Assembly (NCBI RefSeq): GCF_001879105.1
Contig: NZ_MLCF01000041.1
Span: 1-64,000, forward strand
Origin: Mangrovactinospora gilvigrisea
GTDB lineage: Bacteria; Actinomycetota; Actinomycetes; Streptomycetales; Streptomycetaceae
DNA: 64,000 nt
Direction: 5' to 3'
A program made the position numbers and the translations under genes. Positions 9,450 through 16,641 of this stretch are shown here, piece after piece (position 1 is the first letter of the stretch; each line of letters begins with the position of its first letter). The notes under the pieces are model-generated. The model ran no database searches and had not been told where the DNA came from. It worked only from the letters and a program-made list of their open reading frames with translations.

Positions 9450-10895
9450 ATGCGCGGGGAGTTCCTCAACGGCCGGTACGAACTCGTCGAGCGGCTGGGA
9501 CGGGGCGGGATGGGGGAGGTCTGGGCGGCCCGTGATGCGCGGATGCAACGGGACGTGGCGGTCAAGCTCGTTACTGCGCTCCCGCAGATGGGCGAGGACG
9601 AGACCTTCCTCCGGTTCCGCCGCGAGATCAGATCGGCGTCCCAACTGCCCGGACGGTACACGGTCATCGCCCACGACTGCGGCGAGGCCGTTCTGGACGG
9701 CGAACGCGTCCTCTACATGGTGATGGAGCGGCTGACAGGTCGGACCCTGCGTGAAGCGGTCCTGCAGAATCTCCCCTCCTGGAAGTTGGCCACAACCTGG
9801 TCGTTGCAGATCGTCGCCGCTCTGGACGCCGCGCACCGGCAGGGCATCGTGCACCGGGACATCAAGCCGGAGAACATCATGTTCAACGCCGAGGGCGATC
9901 TGAAGGTCCTGGACTTCGGCATAGCCAAGTTCCTCGGCGACACGATGCTCGTCAGTGGCCTCACCGTGACCGGCAAGGTCATCGGCAGCCCGCTGTACAT
10001 GTCACCGGAGCAGGCGCGCGGCGACTGTGCCGTGGATCACCGCACCGACCTGTATTCCTTCGGCTGCCTGCTCTACTTCATGCTCACCGGCCGGCCTCCG
10101 CACAAGGCCGACAACCCCTACGCGCAGATGCACTTGCTCTTCGAGGGGCGGATCGAGTCGCCGCGTGAGCTGAACCGGACGGTCCCGCCCGCGCTGGACG
10201 CGCTCGTCCTCGACCTGCTGGCCCGCGCGCCGGGGAACCGCCCCGCCACGGCCGGCGAGGTTCTGGGCCGGCTGAGTGCTCTCGATGCGACGCCTTCCCC
10301 GGACCGGGCCGCTGCCGATAGCGAGGCGGCCGCGCTGTCCAAAGCCGCCCGCAAGCAGGCAGATGCGCTGCTTTCCGACGCCGCGGCCGAGGCAGCAATG
10401 CTCCGGGACGACGCCGAAGCCCTCTACGAGGAGACTCGCGCCAAGGCCGCGCAGGCCGCGGCTGATTTCGAAGCGAATCTGGCCAAGCGGCGCGAGCAGT
10501 CCGAACGGGATTTGGCCGCACGGCAGCAGAAGGCGGAGAGGCGGCTGACGGAGATCGAACACCGCGCCGAGCAGCTGCGCCTGGAGGCCGAGGGGCTCCG
10601 CGCCTCCGCCGCGCGCCGCGCCCGGCAGACTGTGCAGGCGGCCGAACGGCAAGCCGAGGCCGTCGTCGCCGAGGCGGAGAACAGGGCCGACCGGATCCTC
10701 CCGAAGGCCGCACTGACCGCACTGCGCGACACCGTGGGCGCGGTCATCGCCGACAGCAGATTCACCCCGGTCGGCGGGCTGGTCGAACAACGGGCCGGCA
10801 TCCTGCGCCAGCTGACGAAACTCCACGAGGCGCTGACGCGCTTCGATAAAGCGACGAGCAGCGAACAGGGGACGTCGCCCAGACCGTCGACCTGA
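9450..10895 (+). CDS. Ser/Thr protein kinase with C-terminal coiled coil
   Basis: The protein has 481 residues. The kinase domain spans about residues 10-275, with GRGGMGEVW, Lys39 (VAVK), HRDIKPEN (Asp137) and the DFG motif near 155, all intact. After a short linker, residues about 290-415 are a nearly continuous Ala/Glu/Arg/Lys heptad-rich stretch, predicted to form a long coiled coil. It ends in a short folded-looking tail. No transmembrane segment is visible. ATG at 9450 follows a purine-rich GGGGCGGGG sequence and places the kinase fold at the N-terminus. The gene is divergent from the other kinase and lies about 100 bases upstream of mcrB on the same strand. The coiled coil suggests oligomerisation or a partner-binding scaffold. 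Role unknown; a link to the neighbouring restriction genes is inference. Confidence 0.85.
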   Translation: MRGEFLNGRYELVERLGRGGMGEVWAARDARMQRDVAVKLVTALPQMGEDETFLRFRREIRSASQLPGRYTVIAHDCGEAVLDGERVLYMVMERLTGRTLREAVLQNLPSWKLATTWSLQIVAALDAAHRQGIVHRDIKPENIMFNAEGDLKVLDFGIAKFLGDTMLVSGLTVTGKVIGSPLYMSPEQARGDCAVDHRTDLYSFGCLLYFMLTGRPPHKADNPYAQMHLLFEGRIESPRELNRTVPPALDALVLDLLARAPGNRPATAGEVLGRLSALDATPSPDRAAADSEAAALSKAARKQADALLSDAAAEAAMLRDDAEALYEETRAKAAQAAADFEANLAKRREQSERDLAARQQKAERRLTEIEHRAEQLRLEAEGLRASAARRARQTVQAAERQAEAVVAEAENRADRILPKAALTALRDTVGAVIADSRFTPVGGLVEQRAGILRQLTKLHEALTRFDKATSSEQGTSPRPST

Positions 10896-10994
10896 CGGGT
10901 CATCGGAAGTTTGTGTGTCGCGCACGTGAGGCGGGACGGGGCGTTGGTAGCTTCGGCGCAGGCGGCGGAGAGCTGTGGCGGGTGAGGAGGGGCG

Positions 10995-13316
10995 ATGACC
11001 GCGTGGATGGTCCGGGCCGGGCGGAGCGGGGAGCGGGCGGAACTGGCGCTGGAACAGGGGATTGCCACCGTCGGCTTCAGCGAGGTGGGCGACCTGACCG
11101 ACGCCGTGTCGCGGGAGGAGGTCGCGGAACGGCTGCGCGTCGGCGTGCCCGACGCCAAGCCCGCGACGATCGCCAACTGGGCGGGGCAGCTGTGGGCGTT
11201 CAGGGACACGATCGAGGTCGGCGACCTGGTGGTGATGTCCGTCAGGCGCGGACAGGCGTATGCGTTCGGCCGCGTGACCGGCCCCTACCTCTACCGGTCC
11301 GACCTTCCCGAGGATGCCCGCCACACCCGTGCCGTCCAATGGCTGCGGCGCGAGGTGGCGTTCGGCGGCATCGAGCTCGACCTGCGCCGCTCCCTCGGCT
11401 CGCTGCTGACGGTGTTCCGTGTGGTCAGGAACAACGCCGAGGAGCGACTGGTCGCGCTGGCCGAGGGGGGTGAGGATCCGGGGCGGCCGAGGACCTATCC
11501 GTCGGTCGAGTTCGACGCGAGGATGCCGGACGGGGACGCGGTGGCCCGGGGGCGGTTGCTGACGGAGGAGTCCCAGCGCGGCGTCCCCAAGTTCCTGGTC
11601 TACGCGGGCTCGCCCGCCCGTGTGGAGGCCGTCCCGTCCCTGGAGAAGAGCCTGCCCGCCTCCCATCGGATGCGTCAGCAGCTGATCGCCGACGGCTCCT
11701 TCACCCGGTCCGAGAAGTGGCCGGGATGGTACGAGACCACCCGCGACATCGAGTTCTCCTCGCCGTCGTCTGCGGCGGAGGTGCTGCGGGGCACCAGCTC
11801 CAACGGGTGGCGCCAGTGGCAGACGACCGACGGCCGCAGCATGCACGAGGTGGTCGGCCGGGACGGCGCCGAGACGCGGCGCGCCTGGCTGGTGCGCGGC
11901 CTGGCCGCCAGCGGCGAGGACCTGGTCCCCGACTGGATCGCCGAGGGGTACTGCTCGCTCGCTGCCTCGCGCCTGACCGAGGAGGACGTCGGCGCGGGGA
12001 TGGGCAAGGAGGAGCTGCGCGCGGTCGTCGACGACGGGTACGAGCACCTGTCCTACAACGCCCGCGCCGAGAAGACCGATGAGCTGTATGCGTTTCTGAC
12101 CCGGATGCGCGTGGACGACCTGATCGTCGCGGTCTCCGGGGACGACCTGTTCCTCGGCACCCTCGCCGGTGACCCGAGCCCCGGCCTCGACCCCGACGGG
12201 CGCGCGAGCCTGCGCCGCCCCGTCGAGTGGCACAGTGAGCCGATCGAGGCCGACGGACTGCCCGACGCCGTGCAGGCCAAACTCTCCAGCCAGCGCGAGG
12301 TGGTCGACCTCACGCAGGTCCTGGAGGTGCTGCAGAGCCTGCTGGAGGACGGGGAGCTGCTCGTCGGCGAGGCGGACGGCGACGCGGCCACGGCCGTGGC
12401 CGCAGGCGTGGCGGCCGCGGTCCGCGAGGTGCTGCTGGCCGACCCGTCGGCGGAGCTGGCCGAGCGTCTGCTGGTTCCCCGCGCGTGGCTGCAGGAGGTC
12501 CGCGACCTGCTGCAGGACCGCAAGCAGCTGATCCTGCACGGCCCGCCCGGCACCGGCAAGACCTTCCTGGCCCAGGCGTTCGCCGAGGACGCGGCCGGGA
12601 GCCGAGCGGCTGTCAAACTGGTGCAGTTCCACCCCTCCTACGCCTACGAGGACTTCTTCGAGGGCTTCCGCCCCGCCGTCTCCGCCGGCGGCGCCGGGCT
12701 CGGGTTCGAACTGCGTCCCGGCCCGTTCCGGCGGCTGTGCGACCAGGCCGCGGGGAGCCCGTCCACCCCGCACTTCCTGATCATCGACGAGATCAACCGC
12801 GCCAATCTCGCCAAGGTCTTCGGCGAGCTGTACTTCCTGCTGGAGTACCGCAAGCGCACCGTCGACCTGCAGTACTCCGGCGAGTTCAGCATGCCGCCGA
12901 ACGTGTTCCTGATCGGCACGATGAACACCGCCGACCGTTCCATCGCGCTGGTCGACGCCGCGATGCGCCGCCGGTTCGCGTTCCTGCCGCTGCACCCGGA
13001 CGAGCCACCGGCCCAGGGCCTGCTGCGCCGCTGGATCGCCCTCCGCCACCCCGGGCGCGAGGACGTCGCCGAGCTGCTCGACGAGCTCAACTCCCGCATC
13101 CGGGACCGCGATGTGAAGATCGGTCCGTCCTATCTGATGCGTGACTCGGTCTATGACGCCGACGGGCGCGGGCTGGACCGGGCCTGGCGCACCGCGATCC
13201 TGCCGCTGCTGGAGGAGCTGCACTACGGCGAGGGCCTGGACGTCCCCGCCGCCTACGGCCTGGAGGCGCTCCGGCGGGCGGTCGCCGCGCGCAGCACGCC
13301 GGCCGGGCAGCCGTGA
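10995..13316 (+). CDS. mcrB: McrB-like GTPase subunit of a modification-dependent restriction system
   Basis: The protein has 773 residues. The C-terminal half is an AAA+ motor of the McrB type: Walker A GPPGTGKT near residue 516, Walker B LIIDEINR near 595, and the GTP-binding signature MNTADRS near 642. The N-terminal 130 residues (starting AWMVRAGRSGE, with NWAGQLWAFRD) resemble the small EVE/PUA-like nucleic-acid readers often fused to McrB, which would choose the modified base. ATG at 10995 has a clear GGAGGGG site seven to eight bases upstream. The stop overlaps the start of mcrC (ATGA). Known role of the family: GTP-driven translocation on DNA carrying modified cytosines, with McrC cutting. 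The exact modification recognised cannot be read from sequence. Confidence 0.92.
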   Translation: MTAWMVRAGRSGERAELALEQGIATVGFSEVGDLTDAVSREEVAERLRVGVPDAKPATIANWAGQLWAFRDTIEVGDLVVMSVRRGQAYAFGRVTGPYLYRSDLPEDARHTRAVQWLRREVAFGGIELDLRRSLGSLLTVFRVVRNNAEERLVALAEGGEDPGRPRTYPSVEFDARMPDGDAVARGRLLTEESQRGVPKFLVYAGSPARVEAVPSLEKSLPASHRMRQQLIADGSFTRSEKWPGWYETTRDIEFSSPSSAAEVLRGTSSNGWRQWQTTDGRSMHEVVGRDGAETRRAWLVRGLAASGEDLVPDWIAEGYCSLAASRLTEEDVGAGMGKEELRAVVDDGYEHLSYNARAEKTDELYAFLTRMRVDDLIVAVSGDDLFLGTLAGDPSPGLDPDGRASLRRPVEWHSEPIEADGLPDAVQAKLSSQREVVDLTQVLEVLQSLLEDGELLVGEADGDAATAVAAGVAAAVREVLLADPSAELAERLLVPRAWLQEVRDLLQDRKQLILHGPPGTGKTFLAQAFAEDAAGSRAAVKLVQFHPSYAYEDFFEGFRPAVSAGGAGLGFELRPGPFRRLCDQAAGSPSTPHFLIIDEINRANLAKVFGELYFLLEYRKRTVDLQYSGEFSMPPNVFLIGTMNTADRSIALVDAAMRRRFAFLPLHPDEPPAQGLLRRWIALRHPGREDVAELLDELNSRIRDRDVKIGPSYLMRDSVYDADGRGLDRAWRTAILPLLEELHYGEGLDVPAAYGLEALRRAVAARSTPAGQP

Positions 13317-14521
13317 CCGCTCCGGCCCGGGTGGTGCGGCTGGTCGAGCGCGGGGAGGCGGCGCTGGTGCCGCTCGATCCGGACACCGGCCGCCGGCTGA
13401 TCGACTCCCGGGCCGTCGATGCCCGTCCCGTCCCGGGCGATCCGGTGCTGTGGGAGGTCCGGGCGCTGGACCGGGTGGGCGTGGCCCGCTTCGGCGACAT
13501 CGAACTGCGCATTGCCCCTAAGCTGCCGATCCGTCGGCTGTTCTTCCTGCTGTCCTTCCGGCTCGATCCGGCCGGTTGGCGGGACGGGGCGGCGGTGGAG
13601 GTCGACGCTGCCGCGGAACTGCTACCCGCCATGGCCCAGCTGTTCGAGCGCCAGGCCGAGCGAGCCCTGCGCCAGGGCCTGCTGCAGGGCTACCGGCGCA
13701 CCGAGGATAGCCTCCCGGTGCTGCGCGGGCGCCTGCGCGAGCACGACCAGCTGCGGCTGCGCCCAGGCGTGCCCGTCCCCCTGGAGGTCGGCTACGACGA
13801 GTTCACCGCGGACATCGCGGAGAACCGGCTGCTGCTGGCCGCCGCCACCGCGCTGCTGGCCCTGCCCGGGCTGCCGCCCGGGTCCGCGGTCCGCCGTCGG
13901 CTGCGCCGCCTTAAGCGGATCTTGGAGGTGGAGGTCGCCCCGCTGGTGCGCGGCGCCGACCTGCCCGCCTGGCGGCCGAGCCGACTCAATGCGCGCTATC
14001 AGCCGGCGCTGCGGCTGGCCGAGTTGGTGCTGCGCGGCGGCTCGGTCGAGCAGCAGGACGGCAGCGTCCGCATCGACGGTTTCCTGCTGAACCTCGCCAC
14101 CGTCTACGAGGCGTTCGTCTGCACCGCCCTGGGCCGGGCGCTCACCAGGTATGGCGGGTACTGCCGAGATCAGGACCCCTGGCACCTCGACGCGGACCGG
14201 CGTATCCGGATGCGCCCTGACCTGGTCTGGTACGCAGACACGGGGCGGCCGGTCGGCGTCGCCGACGCCAAGTACAAGGCGGAGAAGCCCGCCGGGTTCC
14301 CGGACGCCGACCTGTACCAGATGCTCGCGTACTGTACCGCCCTCGGTGTGCGCTCCGGACACTTGGTCTACGCCCGCGGCACGGAACCTGCCATCCGCCA
14401 TGTGATCGCCGGCGCGGACGTCGAACTCGTCCAGCACGTCCTGGACCTGGACCAGGACCCTAAGCCGCTGCTCCGGGACGTCGACCGGATCGCATCTGGC
14501 ATCGCCGCATCGCGGCGGTAG
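13313..14521 (+). CDS. mcrC: McrC-like nuclease subunit
   Basis: The protein has 402 residues and matches the McrC family. It has an N-terminal beta-rich region that contacts McrB and a C-terminal PD-(D/E)xK nuclease core. The visible catalytic residues are MRPDLVW followed by GVADAKYK, close to residues 300-325. The start overlaps the mcrB stop by four bases, so the two subunits are translationally coupled and probably made in fixed ratio. A strong hairpin terminator lies about 45 bases after the stop, so the operon likely ends here. It is expected to cleave foreign DNA with modified bases in complex with McrB. Confidence 0.92.
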   Translation: MTAPARVVRLVERGEAALVPLDPDTGRRLIDSRAVDARPVPGDPVLWEVRALDRVGVARFGDIELRIAPKLPIRRLFFLLSFRLDPAGWRDGAAVEVDAAAELLPAMAQLFERQAERALRQGLLQGYRRTEDSLPVLRGRLREHDQLRLRPGVPVPLEVGYDEFTADIAENRLLLAAATALLALPGLPPGSAVRRRLRRLKRILEVEVAPLVRGADLPAWRPSRLNARYQPALRLAELVLRGGSVEQQDGSVRIDGFLLNLATVYEAFVCTALGRALTRYGGYCRDQDPWHLDADRRIRMRPDLVWYADTGRPVGVADAKYKAEKPAGFPDADLYQMLAYCTALGVRSGHLVYARGTEPAIRHVIAGADVELVQHVLDLDQDPKPLLRDVDRIASGIAASRR

Positions 14522-14566
14522 ACCCGGGGCCTGGCGGTTGGCCGGCTGCGTCGCCGGATCGGAGGA

Positions 14567-14596
14567 CCTTTCCCGTTCGGGAAAGGGCTCTGTTTT
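14567..14596 (+). terminator. Rho-independent-like terminator after mcrC
   Basis: A perfect nine-base inverted repeat (CCTTTCCCG / CGGGAAAGG) with an almost absent loop is followed within four bases by TGTTTT. This is a good intrinsic terminator for the mcrBC transcript. Confidence 0.7.
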
Positions 14597-14661
14597 GACC
14601 CTGTGCATGGCTGGCCGGAAGGGTCGAACTCGTTCCAGTCGGCCAACAGCAAGGGGCCCTG

Positions 14662-15114
14662 GTGGCGCTGGGGAAGGTCTACTCAGAGTGCAGCCCGTGC
14701 CCGACCATGAGGCGCAAGGACGGGGAGAACCTGGTGGTCCAGGGGTTCAGGGTCACCGACCCCGGTGACCTCGCCGACCTCGGGCTCCCGGAGAACGAGA
14801 CCGCCGTGGTCGTCCCCGCGTTGCTGTTGGAGGGCTGTCTCCATGCTGAGAGATGGAGACGCTGCCGGTCTACGACATCGAGGACGAGCGGGAGGAGTAC
14901 GAGGCGTTTCTGCGTGGCGATGCGATGCCGCCCGACTTCTATGACAACCCCTGGGTCAACATCAAGGCGGGCTAGGACATCGGCATCATGCATGGCAGTG
15001 GTGGCGGGGTCGGGCTTCTCGCCGATGTCGGCGAGGTGGCGAGCGAGCAGGTCACGGGCGCGGCGAGCCGCAGCCGGATGCCCAAGTCGCATTTGCAGCT
15101 GGAGGCCGGACTGA
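14662..15114 (+). CDS. Small hypothetical protein, C-terminus probably frameshifted
   Basis: GTG at 14662 has an AAGGGG site six bases upstream. The first 55 or so residues look genuinely coding: they start VALGKVYSECSPCPTM, with two close Cys residues, and continue to ETAVVVPALLLEG. After about base 14840 the frame turns into Arg/Ser-rich sequence typical of out-of-frame reading. In another frame a TGA at 14847 and an ATG at 14853 follow, which looks like the original end of this gene and the start of the next. One small insertion or deletion would explain this. I do not recognise the family by name. Confidence 0.4.
   Translation: MALGKVYSECSPCPTMRRKDGENLVVQGFRVTDPGDLADLGLPENETAVVVPALLLEGCLHAERWRRCRSTTSRTSGRSTRRFCVAMRCRPTSMTTPGSTSRRARTSASCMAVVAGSGFSPMSARWRASRSRARRAAAGCPSRICSWRPD
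14853..14975 (+). CDS. 40-residue acidic small protein
   Basis: An ATG at 14853 opens a frame of 40 residues, starting METLPVYDIEDER and ending FYDNPWVNIKAG. It is strongly acidic in its first half. The composition is non-random and unlike shadow frames, and the ATG sits three bases after a TGA in the same frame. It may be a small gene translationally coupled to the preceding one or the tail of a broken gene. Function unknown. Confidence 0.4.
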   Translation: METLPVYDIEDEREEYEAFLRGDAMPPDFYDNPWVNIKAG

Positions 15115-15359
15115 AGCTCGTGGTGGACGTGGCCGGGGGCAGCGGCGAGCTCGTCCTGACCAGCATCATCGGCTGGGTGGACCTCGAGGCGCTCACCGTC
15201 AACGCGGGCCTGCACGAGTCTCGTCCCACCGAGACCCGGGAGGAGCGCCGGGCCGGACTGGTACGCCTCGGCGAGCTGGTGGCCTCGGCCTGTGCACGGA
15301 ATGTGCACGGGCCGGACTGCCGAAGGGCATTGCCGCACGTCGCGCATGGTGCTGATTGA
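14988..15359 (+). CDS. Hypothetical protein, about 123 residues
   Basis: An open frame from ATG at 14988 to a TGA at 15357 codes for 123 residues. The middle (from MPKSHLQLEAGLKLVVDVAG to the IGWVDLEALTVN segment) reads like a folded beta-rich domain, and the Arg/Glu-rich helix after it looks coding. The first 30 and last 20 residues are less convincing. I do not recognise the family. A strong terminator follows at 15413, consistent with a small transcript unit here. It may be part of a decaying gene group downstream of mcrC. Confidence 0.4.
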   Translation: MHGSGGGVGLLADVGEVASEQVTGAASRSRMPKSHLQLEAGLKLVVDVAGGSGELVLTSIIGWVDLEALTVNAGLHESRPTETREERRAGLVRLGELVASACARNVHGPDCRRALPHVAHGAD

Positions 15360-15412
15360 GCGTCAGACTGTCCCCGGCGTACGGGCCGACTCGTCCGCCG
15401 ACCGCGTCGGAG

Positions 15413-15454
15413 AGGGCTCCTGATCTGCGAACTAGCAGGTCGGGAGCCCTTTTT
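15413..15454. terminator. Strong intrinsic terminator
   Basis: A 16-base stem (AGGGCTCCTGATCTGC paired with GCAGGTCGGGAGCCCT, two G-U wobbles) closes a six-base loop and is followed by TTTTT. It ends the small-gene transcript from the left and could also stop reading from the toxin-antitoxin side. Confidence 0.8.
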
Positions 15455-15698
15455 CGTCTTCGCGGCCGGAGTGGATCCATCGGGGTTCTGGGGCCTGTTT
15501 CGGCCTGTCTCTGGGCGGAGTCAGAGCCTTGCCCCATCCGGGAGGCCCTCAGGCGAGTCGAATGTGGTGTGGCGGAACGGCGGCTGGGTCACCGATCTCG
15601 CCGAACTGGCCCGCCGCGTGCCGAGGAGAGACGCTCGGGCGTCGACGCCCGGCTGATTGACCACGAACACTGCGTCCGCATGGCCACCGCCTGCCGCG
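15455..15698. other. Non-coding stretch
   Basis: Together with the terminator this makes about 340 bases without a convincing gene. A short plus frame ending at 15656 (containing NVVWRNGGWVTDLAELA) could be a remnant, but it has no recognisable family and no good ribosome site. Confidence 0.4.
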
Positions 15699-16034
15699 CT
15701 ACGCGGCGTGTGTGTCGGTGCCGCGGAGAATGTAGAGGTCGTCGCCGAAGACCGCGGAGATCTGGATGTGGCCGCCGAGTGCCGAAACGTAGCGGGCGAC
15801 GGCCTCTATTGTCGAGACCTCGCCGCGCTCGATCTGCGAGACGCGACTCTTGGTGACGCCCATGCGATCGGCGACCTCGGTCTGGGTGAGGTTCAGCGCC
15901 TTGCGGCGCTCGGCGAGGCGGTGGCCGTCGATGTAGGCCTGGTTGCGGCGGCGGGCGTCGGCCACGGCCTGCTCCCCGCCGGCGTCGGCGACGAGGTCGG
16001 CTCGGACATCGCTCCACTTGGGAAAGTCCGTCAT
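15699..16034 (-). CDS. HigA-like XRE antitoxin
   Basis: The protein has 111 residues with a helix-turn-helix of the XRE type: NLTQTEVADRMGVTKSRVSQ around residues 48-67, followed by a short domain containing ALGGHIQIS. ATG at 16034 overlaps the stop of the toxin gene (ATGA), so the pair is translationally coupled with the toxin first, as in HigBA modules. Its expected job is to bind and neutralise the toxin and repress the shared promoter. Confidence 0.85.
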   Translation of the reverse strand: MTDFPKWSDVRADLVADAGGEQAVADARRRNQAYIDGHRLAERRKALNLTQTEVADRMGVTKSRVSQIERGEVSTIEAVARYVSALGGHIQISAVFGDDLYILRGTDTHAA

Positions 16035-16417
16035 TGCTGTTCCTCCTCGTTCGTGTTCGGTTCGGCCTGGCGTTCTGCGAGATACTCGGCGTACAGCTGT
16101 TCGGCGCGGGGGATGGCGTGCCTGTACCACGATGTCCAGTTGCCGGACTTGTCGCCGCCGGTGAGCAGGACGGCGGATCGCCATGGGTCGAACGCGAACA
16201 GAACCCTCAGCTCGGAGCTGCCGGCCGAGCCGGGCCGGAGCTCCTTGAGGTTGTGGACGCTCGAGCCGGCGATCCGATCGACGAGCGGTCGTCCCAACCC
16301 GGGGCCGGCCTCCGCGAGCCGGTCGATGGCGTCCACGACCTGGGCCTTGGACTTCGGATCCAGCGTGCCCACCCAGTCGAGGAACTCATTGGTGACGCGG
16401 ATCTCCCACTCCTCCAC
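16031..16417 (-). CDS. HigB/RelE-family toxin (phage-derived Gp49-like)
   Basis: The protein has 128 residues. It starts MEEWEIRVTNEFLDWV and contains the ELRPGSAGSSELRVLFAFDP segment typical of the RelE/Gp49-like (DUF891) toxins, which cut mRNA on the ribosome. The toxin-before-antitoxin order and ATGA overlap match HigBA. The upstream sequence contains TACACT as a possible -10 box and an imperfect AAGT...ACTT inverted repeat around 16423-16444 that may be the antitoxin operator. It sits just right of the restriction genes, a common place for stabilising modules. Confidence 0.85.
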   Translation of the reverse strand: MEEWEIRVTNEFLDWVGTLDPKSKAQVVDAIDRLAEAGPGLGRPLVDRIAGSSVHNLKELRPGSAGSSELRVLFAFDPWRSAVLLTGGDKSGNWTSWYRHAIPRAEQLYAEYLAERQAEPNTNEEEQQ

Positions 16418-16641
16418 AGCGGAAGTGTAGCAAATCCTTTACTTGCGCGAGGGTGGAGCGGAGGACCGCTGGTGGCCGACAAGCCTCGCTCGGGTGTTCT
16501 CGATAGCGTCCGCGGGCCGTGGGTGAGGGCTTGTCACCAATCCGGCAAAACGGAGCGTAACGACTGCGGGTCCTGATCGTTTGTTGTGGCGGGAGTGTGC
16601 CGGAGGGTGCGCTTGCGGTACCTGACGACAGGAGGGCTGAC

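Noticed and set aside
10002-13223. Minus-strand open frame opposite kinase 2 and mcrB
   Set aside because: It crosses two convincing genes on the other strand and has low-complexity composition without domains.
14600-14690. Possible tRNA or attachment-site remnant (GGTCGAACTCGTTCC)
   Set aside because: The stretch does not fold into a cloverleaf and no integrase gene is present, so there is no support for a tRNA or att site.
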